Of a stretch of DNA of 64,000 bases, positions 47,113-56,589 are shown in pieces (within the stretch, counting starts at the first letter, position 1; each line of letters opens with the position of its first letter). Below the pieces are notes generated by a model. It did not search any database and was not told the DNA's origin. It saw only the letters and a list, made by a program, of their open reading frames with translations. This DNA comes from JBMFOH01 sp049969715 [NCBI: bacterium] (GTDB lineage: Bacteria; DUMJ01), in NCBI GenBank assembly GCA_049969715.1, contig JBMFOH010000001.1:83977-147976 (forward strand), read 5' to 3'. The position numbers and the translations under genes are program-made.

Positions 47113-49830
47113 ATGGACAGTTTGTTAAATCTCTTAAATGAGAGCCTTAAAGGTATGGGTTGGGAGATAGAGAGGTTCAAGTATGAGGTGAATTTTGCCA
47201 TAAAACTCACTGAAGCATTTCCAGATAAGAAAGATGAGTGGCTAAGGCTTATAGAGAAAGCCGTCTCATTGGTCTCTCAGAACCTCGGTAAGAAAGAAAC
47301 TAGTTCTTTAGTAGAAGAAGGAGAAAAGGTTCTTTCTCCAATAGGTGAAATTGCCAAGACCTTTACTATCCACTATGTAGGCCATGCCCATATAGATATG
47401 AATTGGCTATGGGACTGGCCAGAGACTGTAGATACGGCATATAAGACGTTTATTACTGCCATTAGACTTATGGATGAGTTCCCAGACTTTAAGTTCTCTC
47501 AGAGTCAAACCTCTGTATATTCTGCTATGGAAAAGTATAGCCCTGAGACGTTTGAGATGATTAAGGAAAAGGTCAAAAAAGGGCAATGGGAAGTAACTGC
47601 TAATCATTGGGTGGAAGGAGATAAAAATCTTGCCTCAGGAGAGGCGCTAATAAGACATATCCTCTATACCAAGAGATACTTCAACGAGAAGTTTGGATTT
47701 TCCTATGATGCTATAAAGATTGACTGGGAGCCAGATACCTTTGGACATCACTGGATGCATCCTCAGATATTGAGAAAGTCAGGTATAACAAGATACTATT
47801 TCTGTAGAGCAGGAAGAGGGCCTCGCATCTTTTGGTGGGCTAGTCCTGATGGTTCAAAAATACTTGCCTGGGATGATGGTAAACTTTGGTATCTAGGACC
47901 TGTGAAACCAGAGGATGTGGTAGAGGCAGTAGAACTCTATAAAAGTACTGGGATGAAAGATTATCTAGTTGTCTATGGGGTAGGCGACCATGGAGGTGGT
48001 CCAACAAGAAGGGATCTCCAGTTGATAGAAGAGATGAAATCCTGGCCTATATTCCCAAAGGTTAAGTGTAGCACTACTGATGAATTTTTCTCTATAGCAG
48101 AAAGGTTTGGAGATAGATTCCCAGTAGTGAATGATGAATTGAATTTTGTATTCAGAGGATGTTATACGTCTCAAAGTAATATAAAAGAGGCAAACAAAAG
48201 AGCAGAGACCTTACTGACTACTGTAGAAACTATTGGCCTATTAGCCAGTAAATTGTCTGGTAAGATGTATTCTGAAGAGCTCTTAAAAGAAGGATGGATA
48301 AATACTCTGTTTAATCAGTTCCATGATATCTTACCAGGATCTGGGATACCTGAGACATACAAGTATGCCCAAGGATTATTCCAGAATGCAAAGGCAGCTG
48401 GAAATATGATAAAAGAACTCTCTCTGAAGGCGATAGTTAAAGAGATAGATACAAAGAGTTCCATTGATGGACTTCCCATCGTCGTATTTAATCCTTTAGG
48501 ATGGACAAGACAGGATACTATAACAGTTGATATATATGATACGTTTAGTGAGAAGGATACCCTTGAGCTTGTAGATGAGGAGGGCAATACTTATCCTGTT
48601 CAATATAAGGAATACTCCTTCTTCCAGACCTGTTTAAGGGTAACGTTTACCACTAAGGATGTTCCTGGGTACGGTTATAAGACCTATTATTTGAGACGGA
48701 GAGAAAAAGGATTTGTGAATTCAGAAGTAAAGGTTACTGATGCTTTCACTGGACAGGTCACTGAGAGTGGGGTAAGAGCTAGCAACAAATACATCCTAGA
48801 AAATGAGTATCTAAAGGTAACCCTAGAGACAGGTTCGGGAGCCATTACAAGTATTATAGACAAAGCTACCGGCAAAGAGTTTGTCCCTAAAGGAAGCAAA
48901 TCTGCTCTTCTTCAGATGCTCTATGAGGCGCCTCATCCAATGAGTGCTTGGGAGATTGGACAGATAATAAATACTGTAGATTTAGATACAGGTGCCACCC
49001 TTGAGGTGATAGAAAAGGGTCCTTCTAGGGCTATTGTGCGAAGTAAAAGGAGATATGGTAACTCTGAATTTATCCTTGATACCATACTAAACAATAATGT
49101 CCCTAGAATAGATTTTAGACTTGAGTTATTGTGGTTTGAATTTGGAAGTAGAGAAGTAGGTGTACCTATGCTAAAGGTCGCCTTTCCAGTGAATGCGATT
49201 AAGGGAAGAGCAAGATTTGACATTCCATTTGGTAGTATAGAAAGACCAGCCAATGGGGAGGAAGTCCCTAGCCAAAAATGGGTAGACCTTACTGGGATAG
49301 ATACTCAAGGTGAAGCCCTTGGGATGGCCCTTTCAAGTACAGCTAAGTATGGATATGATGTAAAAGACAATACTATTAGAATGACTGTCTTGAGAAGTTC
49401 ATATGAGCCTGATCCAGTGCCAGAAAGAGGAAGATATGAATTTACATTTTCCTTACTACCACATATTGGTGAATTGGCTCCTTCCAATCTTACAAGATTT
49501 GGAAACGAAGTCAACTATCCTCTAATCCCCTATGTAACAGATATGCATCCAGGTAGGTTAGAGAGAGTCTTAGAAGTAATTAAGGTGGAGCCAAGGAACA
49601 TAGTAGTATCTATCCTTAAGAAGGCAGAAGACAATAATGATATAATACTAAGGGTCTATGAGGTCGATGGTTACGAGGTAGAATCAAAAATAATGCTTGG
49701 GCTACCTTTTAGTTCTTATGTAGAAACGGATCTTCTTGAACAACCTATAAAGGATGTAGTCCAATGTAAGGATGCAGTTATAACACTAGATTTAAAGCCA
49801 TACGAAATAAAAACAGTAAGAATAAGATAG
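47113..49830 (+). CDS. Glycoside hydrolase family 38 alpha-mannosidase
   Basis: Retaining zinc-dependent alpha-mannosidase, cytoplasmic. Zinc ligands His91 and Asp95-region in GHAHIDMNWLW, nucleophile Asp208 in EPDTFGHH, and further ligands near NQFHDILPGSG. The three-helix middle domain (about 370-450) and C-terminal beta-sandwiches follow; about 905 aa in all. The ATG at 47113 follows GGAGTGA by five bases, whereas a TTG 18 bases earlier lies before that site. Monocistronic; a 13-bp hairpin lies after the stop. Confidence 0.95.
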   Translation: MDSLLNLLNESLKGMGWEIERFKYEVNFAIKLTEAFPDKKDEWLRLIEKAVSLVSQNLGKKETSSLVEEGEKVLSPIGEIAKTFTIHYVGHAHIDMNWLWDWPETVDTAYKTFITAIRLMDEFPDFKFSQSQTSVYSAMEKYSPETFEMIKEKVKKGQWEVTANHWVEGDKNLASGEALIRHILYTKRYFNEKFGFSYDAIKIDWEPDTFGHHWMHPQILRKSGITRYYFCRAGRGPRIFWWASPDGSKILAWDDGKLWYLGPVKPEDVVEAVELYKSTGMKDYLVVYGVGDHGGGPTRRDLQLIEEMKSWPIFPKVKCSTTDEFFSIAERFGDRFPVVNDELNFVFRGCYTSQSNIKEANKRAETLLTTVETIGLLASKLSGKMYSEELLKEGWINTLFNQFHDILPGSGIPETYKYAQGLFQNAKAAGNMIKELSLKAIVKEIDTKSSIDGLPIVVFNPLGWTRQDTITVDIYDTFSEKDTLELVDEEGNTYPVQYKEYSFFQTCLRVTFTTKDVPGYGYKTYYLRRREKGFVNSEVKVTDAFTGQVTESGVRASNKYILENEYLKVTLETGSGAITSIIDKATGKEFVPKGSKSALLQMLYEAPHPMSAWEIGQIINTVDLDTGATLEVIEKGPSRAIVRSKRRYGNSEFILDTILNNNVPRIDFRLELLWFEFGSREVGVPMLKVAFPVNAIKGRARFDIPFGSIERPANGEEVPSQKWVDLTGIDTQGEALGMALSSTAKYGYDVKDNTIRMTVLRSSYEPDPVPERGRYEFTFSLLPHIGELAPSNLTRFGNEVNYPLIPYVTDMHPGRLERVLEVIKVEPRNIVVSILKKAEDNNDIILRVYEVDGYEVESKIMLGLPFSSYVETDLLEQPIKDVVQCKDAVITLDLKPYEIKTVRIR

Positions 49831-49835
49831 AATCA

Positions 49836-49868
49836 AGTGCTGTAGGAAGAAAACTTTCCTACAGCACT
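49836..49868. terminator. Hairpin between convergent GH38 and MFS genes
   Basis: AGTGCTGTAGGAA and TTCCTACAGCACT form a perfect 13-bp stem with a 7-base loop. One arm overlaps the last codons of the MFS gene. Neither side has a proper T-run, so it may end or protect both transcripts. Confidence 0.6.
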
Positions 49869-50992
49869 ATCATCATTCCTAGTGCTGCTACTATCCCCAT
49901 AATTCCACCAAAATAGAACGGAGCACTAGCTCCTAGAAGATTCCAGAGTAATCCTGCAATAGAAGATGCCGGTAATAGCCCTACTCCTTCTAGGGTGGCA
50001 TGAAGCCCGATCAGAGTAGCCCTTGTTTCTACTGGGGCTATATCCGATATTAAAGCCTTTTGCACTCCTTCAGTGAGCCCTATATAGATTCCATAAAGAC
50101 CAAAGAGTGTCCAAAGATAAGAAGCCTTAGTAACTATTGCAAATCCAAGATAGACAATCCCATAGAATACATATCCTATAACGATCAGTCTCTTTCTGCC
50201 AATTCTATCTGAAAGCCTTCCAGCAGGATATGCGAATACCATATATACAAGATTATAGGCAAGATACAATAGAAGGACTGTTGCATCGTTGAAGCCTAAA
50301 TTCTTTGCCCTAAGGAGTAGAAATTGGTTGGAAGAATTTCCCAGTGTAAATAGAAAGGTCACTATGAGAAAGCCTTTGAGTCTTTTATCTAGACCCGACC
50401 ATTTTAGTTTTGGTCTTGAATTACTAGATACCTTTGCCTGTTTCCCCTCTCTTGCAAAGAATAATACCCCGATGCCAAGGAATGCAGGTACAAGTGAATA
50501 CAGGAATACCCTAGAATAGTCCCCTGAGAATCTTGTAAAGAAATAATAGGCAAGTATCACGCCGATAGCTGCCCCAAGGGTATCCATAGTCCTATGGAGA
50601 CCAAAAGCTCTTCCTCTCTTTGTTTGTTCTGTTGAGTCCGCTATCAATGCATCTCTAGGAGCGGTTCTTATACCTTTACCAAATCTATCAATCCATCGTC
50701 CGGCAAATACCATCCCCCATGAGCGTGATAGATAGAGGAATACTTTGCCTATAGTAGAAGACCCATATCCCAGTATTGCTAGAGGCTTTCTCTTTCCTAC
50801 TAGATCAGATATATATCCAGAAAAGACCCTCAATAGGCTGGCAGTACTTTCGGCTACCCCTTCTATTATCCCAACTATAGCTGGGCTAGCTCCAAGTTTT
50901 GATACTAAATATAGAGGGATAAGAGGATAGACCATCTCAGTGCTTATATCGGTAAGAAAGCTTACAATACCTAGAATTATAACATTAAACAT
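49859..50992 (-). CDS. MFS transporter (12-TM efflux-type), third gene behind the fluoride riboswitch
   Basis: 377-aa paralogue of the MFS gene at 1656-2828, with the same signature KGIRTAPRDALIADS and loop motifs SGYISDLVGKRK and AGRLSDRIGRKR. Substrate unknown. GGAGGG precedes the ATG. It lies 37 bases behind the HEAT-repeat gene on the same strand. A TATAAT in that gap (51024-51029, minus strand) could give it its own promoter, but no terminator intervenes, so readthrough from the fluoride-controlled promoter is possible. Confidence 0.9.
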   Translation of the reverse strand: MFNVIILGIVSFLTDISTEMVYPLIPLYLVSKLGASPAIVGIIEGVAESTASLLRVFSGYISDLVGKRKPLAILGYGSSTIGKVFLYLSRSWGMVFAGRWIDRFGKGIRTAPRDALIADSTEQTKRGRAFGLHRTMDTLGAAIGVILAYYFFTRFSGDYSRVFLYSLVPAFLGIGVLFFAREGKQAKVSSNSRPKLKWSGLDKRLKGFLIVTFLFTLGNSSNQFLLLRAKNLGFNDATVLLLYLAYNLVYMVFAYPAGRLSDRIGRKRLIVIGYVFYGIVYLGFAIVTKASYLWTLFGLYGIYIGLTEGVQKALISDIAPVETRATLIGLHATLEGVGLLPASSIAGLLWNLLGASAPFYFGGIMGIVAALGMMIVL

Positions 50993-51029
50993 TTTTCCCT
51001 CCTTGGTAATTGAGATACAGATTATTATA

Positions 51030-51407
51030 CTACTTTTTCAGAATTTTTTCTGCCTCGAAAGCGGCTTTTCTCACTGTTACATATGGATGAGATTTTGCCC
51101 TTTCTATCACATCCAGAGCCCTTACACCGCCAATCTTTGCTAGGGCTATTACTGCTTCTCCTGCTATGTATGGGTCTTGCTCTTCTATTGCTGCAGCTAG
51201 GGCATCTATAGCCTGAGGGTTGCCTATTTCCCCAAGGATATATGCTGCTCTTCTAGCTGTAAAGCCATCTTTCGACTTTAAAGCAGAAATGAGCTTTTCT
51301 AAATATGTATTATTTTCTCCTAGATTAGCCCTACAGAAAGGGCATATTTTTGTATCCTTAGGGATTTCTTCCCAACAATTTGGGCAGAAGTAATGTAATT
51401 TACCCAT
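51030..51407 (-). CDS. Zinc-ribbon plus HEAT-repeat protein
   Basis: 125 aa. Residues 8-26 are a zinc ribbon with two CPxC knuckles (CPNC and CPFC). Residues about 38-125 are two to three HEAT repeats (ARRAAYILGEIGNPQAIDAL and AGEAVIALAKIGGVRALDVI) of the PBS-lyase type, a protein-protein interaction scaffold. It is eight bases downstream of the DUF6062 gene and so shares its fluoride-responsive leader. No enzymatic role can be inferred. Confidence 0.85.
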   Translation of the reverse strand: MGKLHYFCPNCWEEIPKDTKICPFCRANLGENNTYLEKLISALKSKDGFTARRAAYILGEIGNPQAIDALAAAIEEQDPYIAGEAVIALAKIGGVRALDVIERAKSHPYVTVRKAAFEAEKILKK

Positions 51408-51415
51408 AATAAATT

Positions 51416-52039
51416 TTACACCTTCTTCTTCCCTACTAATTTCTCTATTGCCTTGTATCGAGCTCTATATTCTTTTCCCCTTGGCTCATTTTGGAATCTA
51501 TAATCACTCTTACGAATAATCTCTGAAAGATCAAATGATAACTCTTCTAGCCTTTGTTTTTCTAATTCTATTAGAAATTTTTTAGTCTCTTCGTTATTGG
51601 CAAGATTAATACACATCTTTAAATGAGGATAGCATAATCCATCGGAGGCTATATACTTTTGATAAAATGCATCCTCTTGCAGGTATTTTAAGAAAACCTC
51701 TACATATCTTTTACTAGCATTAGCTTCTACATTACACACTGGACAAGAAATTTCAGGATCTAAAGGATTACCTATATATTTGATATGATGGTCTACCAAG
51801 CGTTTATATATGATGGCTGTCCCTAAAACTTCCTGATAAGAATATAAAAGCCATGAGTGCAAATTACAAAAACCTCCACTTTTTACGATTCTTTCTGCCG
51901 TATGAGAATCATTTACATATTCATAGAGGAGAGATTTTACATAGCTATGTACAACCTCTTTTGTAAGGGTACATATAGGGCAACCCTCTCCTTCTAATGC
52001 ATCACATAACTTTGAATATAATACATCCTTCTCCTTCAT
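51416..52039 (-). CDS. DUF6062 family Cys/His-rich protein
   Basis: 207 aa, soluble. Two similar modules each have a CPxC knuckle followed about 35 residues later by CxxH: CPIC (20-23) with GGFCNLH, and CPVC with DGLCYPH. This suggests two metal sites per chain; the family has no known function. The ATG has GGAGGGG nine bases upstream. It is the first gene after a fluoride riboswitch and terminator, so its expression is predicted to rise with fluoride. The family name is from memory of the pattern. Confidence 0.83.
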   Translation of the reverse strand: MKEKDVLYSKLCDALEGEGCPICTLTKEVVHSYVKSLLYEYVNDSHTAERIVKSGGFCNLHSWLLYSYQEVLGTAIIYKRLVDHHIKYIGNPLDPEISCPVCNVEANASKRYVEVFLKYLQEDAFYQKYIASDGLCYPHLKMCINLANNEETKKFLIELEKQRLEELSFDLSEIIRKSDYRFQNEPRGKEYRARYKAIEKLVGKKKV

Positions 52040-52059
52040 TTATTAGCCCCTCCATTAAA

Positions 52060-52098
52060 AATCAAAAAGCTCCTACTAGAACTAATCTAGTAGGAGCT
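52060..52098 (-). terminator. Terminator of the fluoride riboswitch expression platform
   Basis: A 13-bp stem (AGCTCCTACTAGA / TCTAGTAGGAGCT, 5-base loop, 52068-52098) followed on the minus strand by TTTTTGATTTTT. Its first arm begins with AGCTCC, the same bases that form the riboswitch pseudoknot, so ligand binding would prevent the terminator. Confidence 0.9.
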
Positions 52099-52143
52099 AT
52101 CAGCCCTGCTTAAGGCAAATACTTTGGACGAGCTCCATCGTCC
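52086..52143 (-). promoter_or_regulatory. Fluoride riboswitch (crcB motif)
   Basis: Minus strand from 52143: stem GGACG/CGTCC encloses the loop ATGGAGCT, then AAAG..., a small GCCT/GGGC hairpin, the conserved GCTGATAGCTCCTAC, and the terminator. Loop GGAGCT pairs with AGCTCC as the defining pseudoknot. This matches the fluoride aptamer pattern (GGnCGAUGnnGnnC...GCUGAUGnCnCCUAC). The join after the first stem is a few bases longer than in examples I remember. The leader controls the DUF6062 gene at 51416-52039. Confidence 0.87.
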
Positions 52144-52149
52144 AAAAAG

Positions 52150-52178
52150 ATTATACTATTCTTTTCTCTCTTCGTCAA
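52150..52178 (-). promoter_or_regulatory. Sigma-A promoter of the fluoride-riboswitch operon
   Basis: TTGACG (52178-52173) and TATAAT (52155-52150), 17-base spacer. The predicted start site coincides with the first GG of the aptamer. It is the best complete promoter in the window. Confidence 0.85.
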
Positions 52179-52195
52179 ATAAAATAGGAAGAGTA

Positions 52196-52204
52196 TGTTA
52201 TAAT
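52196..52204 (+). promoter_or_regulatory. Extended -10 promoter of the GH130 gene
   Basis: TG-T-TATAAT at 52196-52204, 30 bases before the GH130 ATG at 52235, divergent from the fluoride-riboswitch promoter. Confidence 0.65.
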
Positions 52205-52234
52205 AAACTAGAATTTGGAAAAGGAGGGAGAAAA

Positions 52235-53218
52235 ATGGAGATCAAGATTTTAGGACAACCTCTATCTAATATACCCTGGGAGGATAAGCCTAAGGATTGT
52301 AAAGAGATTGTCTGGCGTTCTAAGAGAAATCCCATAATTAGAAGGAATCAGGCTAAGGATGCAAATAGTATCTTCAATAGTGCTGTGGTTCCCTTTGAAG
52401 ACGGGTTTGCTGGAATCTTTAGAGTAGATGATAGGTCTAGGTCTATGAATATAAGAAGGGGGTTCTCTAAAGATGGAATCAATTGGGAGATTGATGATAA
52501 ACCTATTGATTTTATTCAAGAGACTAGAGACCCTTTAATAAGTGAGTATAAGTATGATCCGAGGGTTACATTTATAGAAGATAGGTATTATATCACTTGG
52601 TGTAACGGTTATTATGGGCCTACCATAGGGGTTGGCTATACTTTCGACTTTGAAAGGTTTTATCAGATTGAGAATGCATTCCTTCCATACAATAGAAATG
52701 GAGTCTTATTTCCAAGAAAGATCAATGGAAAGTATGCAATATTAAGTAGGCCGTCTGACACTGGGCATACTGCTTTTGGGGATATATTCTACAGTGAGAG
52801 CCCAGATATGATATATTGGGGGCGTCATAGGCATGTGATGTCTAGAGGTTACACTAGTTGGCAATCGTTAAAGATAGGAGCTGGACCTACACCTATTGAA
52901 ACCAGTGAGGGTTGGCTACTTATATATCATGGAGTATTGTTATCCTGTAATGGCTATGTCTATAGTTTTGGAGCAGCTTTATTAGATTTAGAAAAGCCAT
53001 GGGTCGTTAAATATAGGGCAAAATCTTATCTACTTTCTCCCCAAGAGATCTATGAATGTGTAGGAGATGTCCCAAATGTAACGTTTCCCTGTGCCACTTT
53101 ATATGATGCTAATACAGGAAGACTTGCAATCTATTATGGTGGGGCAGATACTGTTGTATGCCTTGCCTTTAGTTATATACAAGATATAATAGAGTCTCTA
53201 GTAAGAGAGGTTTACTAA
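52235..53218 (+). CDS. GH130 beta-mannoside phosphorylase
   Basis: Phosphorolysis of beta-1,4-mannosyl linkages, giving mannose 1-phosphate. The five-bladed propeller signature is clear: [28 protein letters not shown] first blade, [16 protein letters not shown], and [18 protein letters not shown]. About 327 aa. ATG at 52235 with GGAGGGAG; the frame remains open upstream to 52124, but that extension lies in promoter DNA. The exact acceptor (glucose, GlcNAc or mannose) is undetermined. The last 21 bases overlap the convergent EAL gene. Confidence 0.92.
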   Translation: MEIKILGQPLSNIPWEDKPKDCKEIVWRSKRNPIIRRNQAKDANSIFNSAVVPFEDGFAGIFRVDDRSRSMNIRRGFSKDGINWEIDDKPIDFIQETRDPLISEYKYDPRVTFIEDRYYITWCNGYYGPTIGVGYTFDFERFYQIENAFLPYNRNGVLFPRKINGKYAILSRPSDTGHTAFGDIFYSESPDMIYWGRHRHVMSRGYTSWQSLKIGAGPTPIETSEGWLLIYHGVLLSCNGYVYSFGAALLDLEKPWVVKYRAKSYLLSPQEIYECVGDVPNVTFPCATLYDANTGRLAIYYGGADTVVCLAFSYIQDIIESLVREVY

Positions 53219-55264
53219 AGGTTCTCTTCCTAGGTATCTTTCTAGTTCATTTGGGAGGAGAGGCTTGGATAGTAGATATCCTTGAGCCATATCACATCTT
53301 AAAAGTTGTAATACCTTTAACTGTTCTTCTGTCTCTACCCCTTCTGCTACGGTCTTTATGCCTAAATTATGCGCCATTGAGATGATAGCAGATACGATAC
53401 TGGCATCATCTGGGTCATTGTATATATCTTTTATAAATGAGATATCTATTTTTAAATGGTCTACTGAGAGTCTTTTCAAGTAACTTAGAGACGAGTATCC
53501 TTTCCCAAAATCATCTATAGAGACCTTTATCCCTAAGGCTTTGAGCCTTCTCAGGTTTGCCTCTGTGATGTCTATATTGTCCATAAATACCCTTTCAGTT
53601 ATCTCTATGCCGATGGACCTTGGGTTAATCTCATATCTTTTTATCTTCTCTTCCATCTTTTCTGCAAAGCCTTTCTCTTTGAATTGAATAGGAGATATAT
53701 TTATATAGATGGGAACAATATTATATCTTTTATATTGCCACCCTTTTATCTCTTCAAAGACTCTATCTATAATCCAATCACCTACCTCTAGTATCATTCC
53801 AGTCTCTTCTAGGACATTGAAAAGTTCTTCAGTAGATATCCTACCTTCCTCAACACAGGGGCACCTAGAAAGAGCTTCCATCCCTATTACTTCTCTTGTT
53901 GCTATATCAAAGTATGGCTGATACCGAATAATCAGTGATTCTTTGCTTATACTACTTATTACACATCTCTGTATTTCTAAGAACCTTTCTGTCTTTTCAT
54001 TTAAATCCTTAGAGAAGAAAGTATATTTACTTTGATTTCTACCTTTATTTTTAGACTCTAGTATTGCCATATCTACATTCTTAAGAAGGGTTTGAGGATC
54101 CTCGCCATCATTTGGATATATCGATATCCCAATACTTATATTTATGGGAATAGACATACCATTGATTTCTATAGGGGAAGAAAATTCCTCTAGTATTCTG
54201 TGGATTATAATATTAATCTCATCTAGTTTTTCTATATTAGTAGCCAGTATACCGAATTCATCGCTACCTAATCGAGCTACTGTATATCCTTCAGGACTAG
54301 ATACTGTAAATTTCTTTCCTACCTCTCTTAATACACTATCTCCTACCAAATATCCATATGTATAGTTAATATTAGAGAAATTATCTATGTCCATACCTAT
54401 CACTACAATAAAGACCTTTCTTCCTCTTGCTTCTAGGATCTCCTGTCTTATCCTATCTATAAAGAAGTTTCTATTTGCTAGACTTGTAAGAGGGTCTGTA
54501 TAAGACATACATTCTATCTTCTCCATTAGAAGCTTCTCTGGGGTTATATCCTTGGCTGTTGATACAAGGTGTGTAATAACTCCCCTATCATCTTTTAGAG
54601 GGGTTATCGTATGGAAGAGCTCAAAGAGTTCCCCTGTTTTCTTTCTATTTGTAATAGTCCCATAGAAGGTATTTCCAGAGAGTATTGTGTTCCATAGGTT
54701 CCTATAGAATTCTCTACTGTGCTTGCCAGATTTGAAAACCCTAGGATTTTTCCCAATAAGCTCCTCCCTTTTATATCCAGTTATATCTTCCACTATCTTA
54801 TTGGCATACTCTATGTTTCCATCTTTATCAGTAATTATAACCCAATCTGATAACTGTTCAATTGCCTTATATATCTTATTTAGCTCAAGCTCGATATCCT
54901 TCTCTTTTGTGATATCATCAATCAATTCCATTATGTAGGGGTTTCCTTCTCCATCTCTTATAAGGAAGGAGTTTGACCTTGCCCAAAGAATGGTTCCATC
55001 CTTTCTTACGTAGCGCTTTTCTCTGTGGTAGTAACCTATCTTGCCTGATCCTAGGTCCTTGATTAATCTTAGGCTATCTTCTATATCCTCACGACAGAGG
55101 ATATCATTAAGACTTTTGTTTATAATTTCCTCTTTGGTATATTCAAGTAGATTGGAAAACCTATCGTTTACCATAACAATCCTACCCTCAATATCTAAGA
55201 TATCTATCCCATAATTAGACCTTTCAAATATTAACCTAAATATCTCTTCAAAGTTAAACGTCAT
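53198..55264 (-). CDS. PAS-PAS-GGDEF-EAL cyclic-di-GMP phosphodiesterase
   Basis: Cytosolic sensor with two PAS domains (about 8-120 and 135-242), a GGDEF domain (about 253-415) and an EAL domain (about 430-680). The cyclase motif is GSDEF (333-337), a variant that is often weakly active or regulatory. The EAL catalytic set is complete: EAL (463-465), [38 protein letters not shown] and AQGYLLSKP. Net phosphodiesterase activity is predicted, opposing the cyclase at 5285-6244. AAGGTGA precedes the ATG. Confidence 0.93.
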   Translation of the reverse strand: MTFNFEEIFRLIFERSNYGIDILDIEGRIVMVNDRFSNLLEYTKEEIINKSLNDILCREDIEDSLRLIKDLGSGKIGYYHREKRYVRKDGTILWARSNSFLIRDGEGNPYIMELIDDITKEKDIELELNKIYKAIEQLSDWVIITDKDGNIEYANKIVEDITGYKREELIGKNPRVFKSGKHSREFYRNLWNTILSGNTFYGTITNRKKTGELFELFHTITPLKDDRGVITHLVSTAKDITPEKLLMEKIECMSYTDPLTSLANRNFFIDRIRQEILEARGRKVFIVVIGMDIDNFSNINYTYGYLVGDSVLREVGKKFTVSSPEGYTVARLGSDEFGILATNIEKLDEINIIIHRILEEFSSPIEINGMSIPINISIGISIYPNDGEDPQTLLKNVDMAILESKNKGRNQSKYTFFSKDLNEKTERFLEIQRCVISSISKESLIIRYQPYFDIATREVIGMEALSRCPCVEEGRISTEELFNVLEETGMILEVGDWIIDRVFEEIKGWQYKRYNIVPIYINISPIQFKEKGFAEKMEEKIKRYEINPRSIGIEITERVFMDNIDITEANLRRLKALGIKVSIDDFGKGYSSLSYLKRLSVDHLKIDISFIKDIYNDPDDASIVSAIISMAHNLGIKTVAEGVETEEQLKVLQLLRCDMAQGYLLSKPLLPNELERYLGREPLVNLSY

Positions 55265-55295
55265 CTCTATTCACCTTTTTACATCCATTCTTTCA

Positions 55296-56123
55296 TTAAT
55301 TCTCTACTAGATTTCTAAGTTTTTCTAGGTTCTTTTCATCAGCCCCTGGCTCTTTAGGGGTCTCTATGATAAGGAGACTCTCTCTAAATATCTCAAAAGA
55401 GAGAAGATTTCTAAAGCCTTCTTCTCCTATGTTCCCCTCTCCTATATGAATATGCCTGTCGAGATGTGAACCTAACTTACCCTTAGAGTCATTGGCATGG
55501 AAACACATTAGATAAGACCTATCTATTATAGAGAACCATCTATCAAAGGTCCTTTTTATTTCTTCTTTTGTTCTTATATCAAACCCACCAGCAAACAGAT
55601 GACAGGTGTCAAGGCAGAGACCTAGTTTCTCTCTAAAAAAATCTACTCCACTAAATATCTCAGAGATTTCCTCTGGAGTCACCCCAAGCTCTGTCCCTGA
55701 ACCAGCCGTATTCTCTAATACAATCTTACATTTGGTATTAGTTTCCTTTAATATCTCATAGATAGCATTTGTGATTCTTTCTAACCCAGAGCCTACACCA
55801 GAACCTTTATGGCTTCCAGGGTGAACTATTATCCCTTCTGCTCCTAGACTTTCAGCCCAAGTCAAATCCTCTTTTAGAGCTTCCTTTGTAACAGTGTAAA
55901 GTTCTGCATCTGGGCTAGCTAGATTTAGTAGGTATGGGGCATGGAGAAAGAATGGTTTAAATGGGATATCTATTATGCGAGGTCTTTTAGGGTTTCTTAA
56001 GCTCCTTGGGTTCCTAGAGAAAAACTGCAAAGTGCAGAGTCCTAACCTTTTTGCCTCTTTTACAGTATTCTCTAGTCCTCCTGCTATAGATAAATGTGCA
56101 CCTAGACACAACTTATTCCTCAT
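55296..56123 (-). CDS. nfo: Endonuclease IV (AP endonuclease)
   Basis: Three-zinc TIM-barrel that incises DNA at abasic sites. LGAHLSIAGGLEN, LHAPYLLNLASPD, VHPGSHKGSG, VLENTAGSGTELG, CLDTCHLFAGGFD, FHANDSKGKLGSHLDRH and HIGEGNIG supply all metal ligands. 275 aa, full length. It sits in a minus-strand series after a small exporter-family gene. It is functionally distinct from the sugar-epimerase relatives in the window, which share only the fold. Confidence 0.97.
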   Translation of the reverse strand: MRNKLCLGAHLSIAGGLENTVKEAKRLGLCTLQFFSRNPRSLRNPKRPRIIDIPFKPFFLHAPYLLNLASPDAELYTVTKEALKEDLTWAESLGAEGIIVHPGSHKGSGVGSGLERITNAIYEILKETNTKCKIVLENTAGSGTELGVTPEEISEIFSGVDFFREKLGLCLDTCHLFAGGFDIRTKEEIKRTFDRWFSIIDRSYLMCFHANDSKGKLGSHLDRHIHIGEGNIGEEGFRNLLSFEIFRESLLIIETPKEPGADEKNLEKLRNLVEN

Positions 56124-56132
56124 TAGTCATCT

Positions 56133-56588
56133 CTAGAATAGAGACACTATACCCAAGATACTCAATGTAACTATGATATCTGCTATTAAAACCCCTAATC
56201 CTATAGATATAACCGCCCTGAAAAATCTTATGCCTAATAAGACTGCAGCTATTGCTCCTGTCCAAGCCCCTGTCATAGGGAGAGGAATTGCCACAAATAT
56301 TGCCAGCCCTATTGCCTCGTATCTTTCTATGGTAGAACTCTTTGCCTTTGTTCTAGAGAATAGCCAATTGAAGAACCTCTGAAAGAACCTAGAGTGTTTC
56401 ATTAAATATTTCGAAAAAGGGTCTAGAAAGAGAAGAATAAATATGGGGGGAACCATATTACCTAGGAATGATATTATAAAGGCACTCTGCCAAGACATCT
56501 TATAGAGTCCTATAGCTACTGGAAGAGATGCTCTCAACTCTCCCAGTGGGGTCATTGATATAAAGAATGTAGAGAGGTATGGGCTCAT
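56133..56588 (-). CDS. Small multi-drug export family membrane protein (PF06695-like)
   Basis: 151 aa with four to five membrane helices. SMTPLGELRASLPVAIGLY near the N-terminus and FVAIPLPMTGAWTGAIAAVLLGI are the two repeated-type motifs of this family, distantly related to DedA. Despite the family name, transport function is not established. It begins one base after the Gfo/Idh gene ends and ten bases before nfo, in one operon. Confidence 0.85.
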   Translation of the reverse strand: MSPYLSTFFISMTPLGELRASLPVAIGLYKMSWQSAFIISFLGNMVPPIFILLFLDPFSKYLMKHSRFFQRFFNWLFSRTKAKSSTIERYEAIGLAIFVAIPLPMTGAWTGAIAAVLLGIRFFRAVISIGLGVLIADIIVTLSILGIVSLF

Positions 56589-56589
56589 T

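Noticed and set aside
48315-49253. Several 70-106-codon ORFs antisense to the GH38 gene
   Set aside because: Same reasoning: shadow frames of a strong coding sequence.
52124-52234. N-terminal extension of the GH130 protein
   Set aside because: Covers the fluoride-riboswitch promoter region and has no ribosome site; the ATG at 52235 does.
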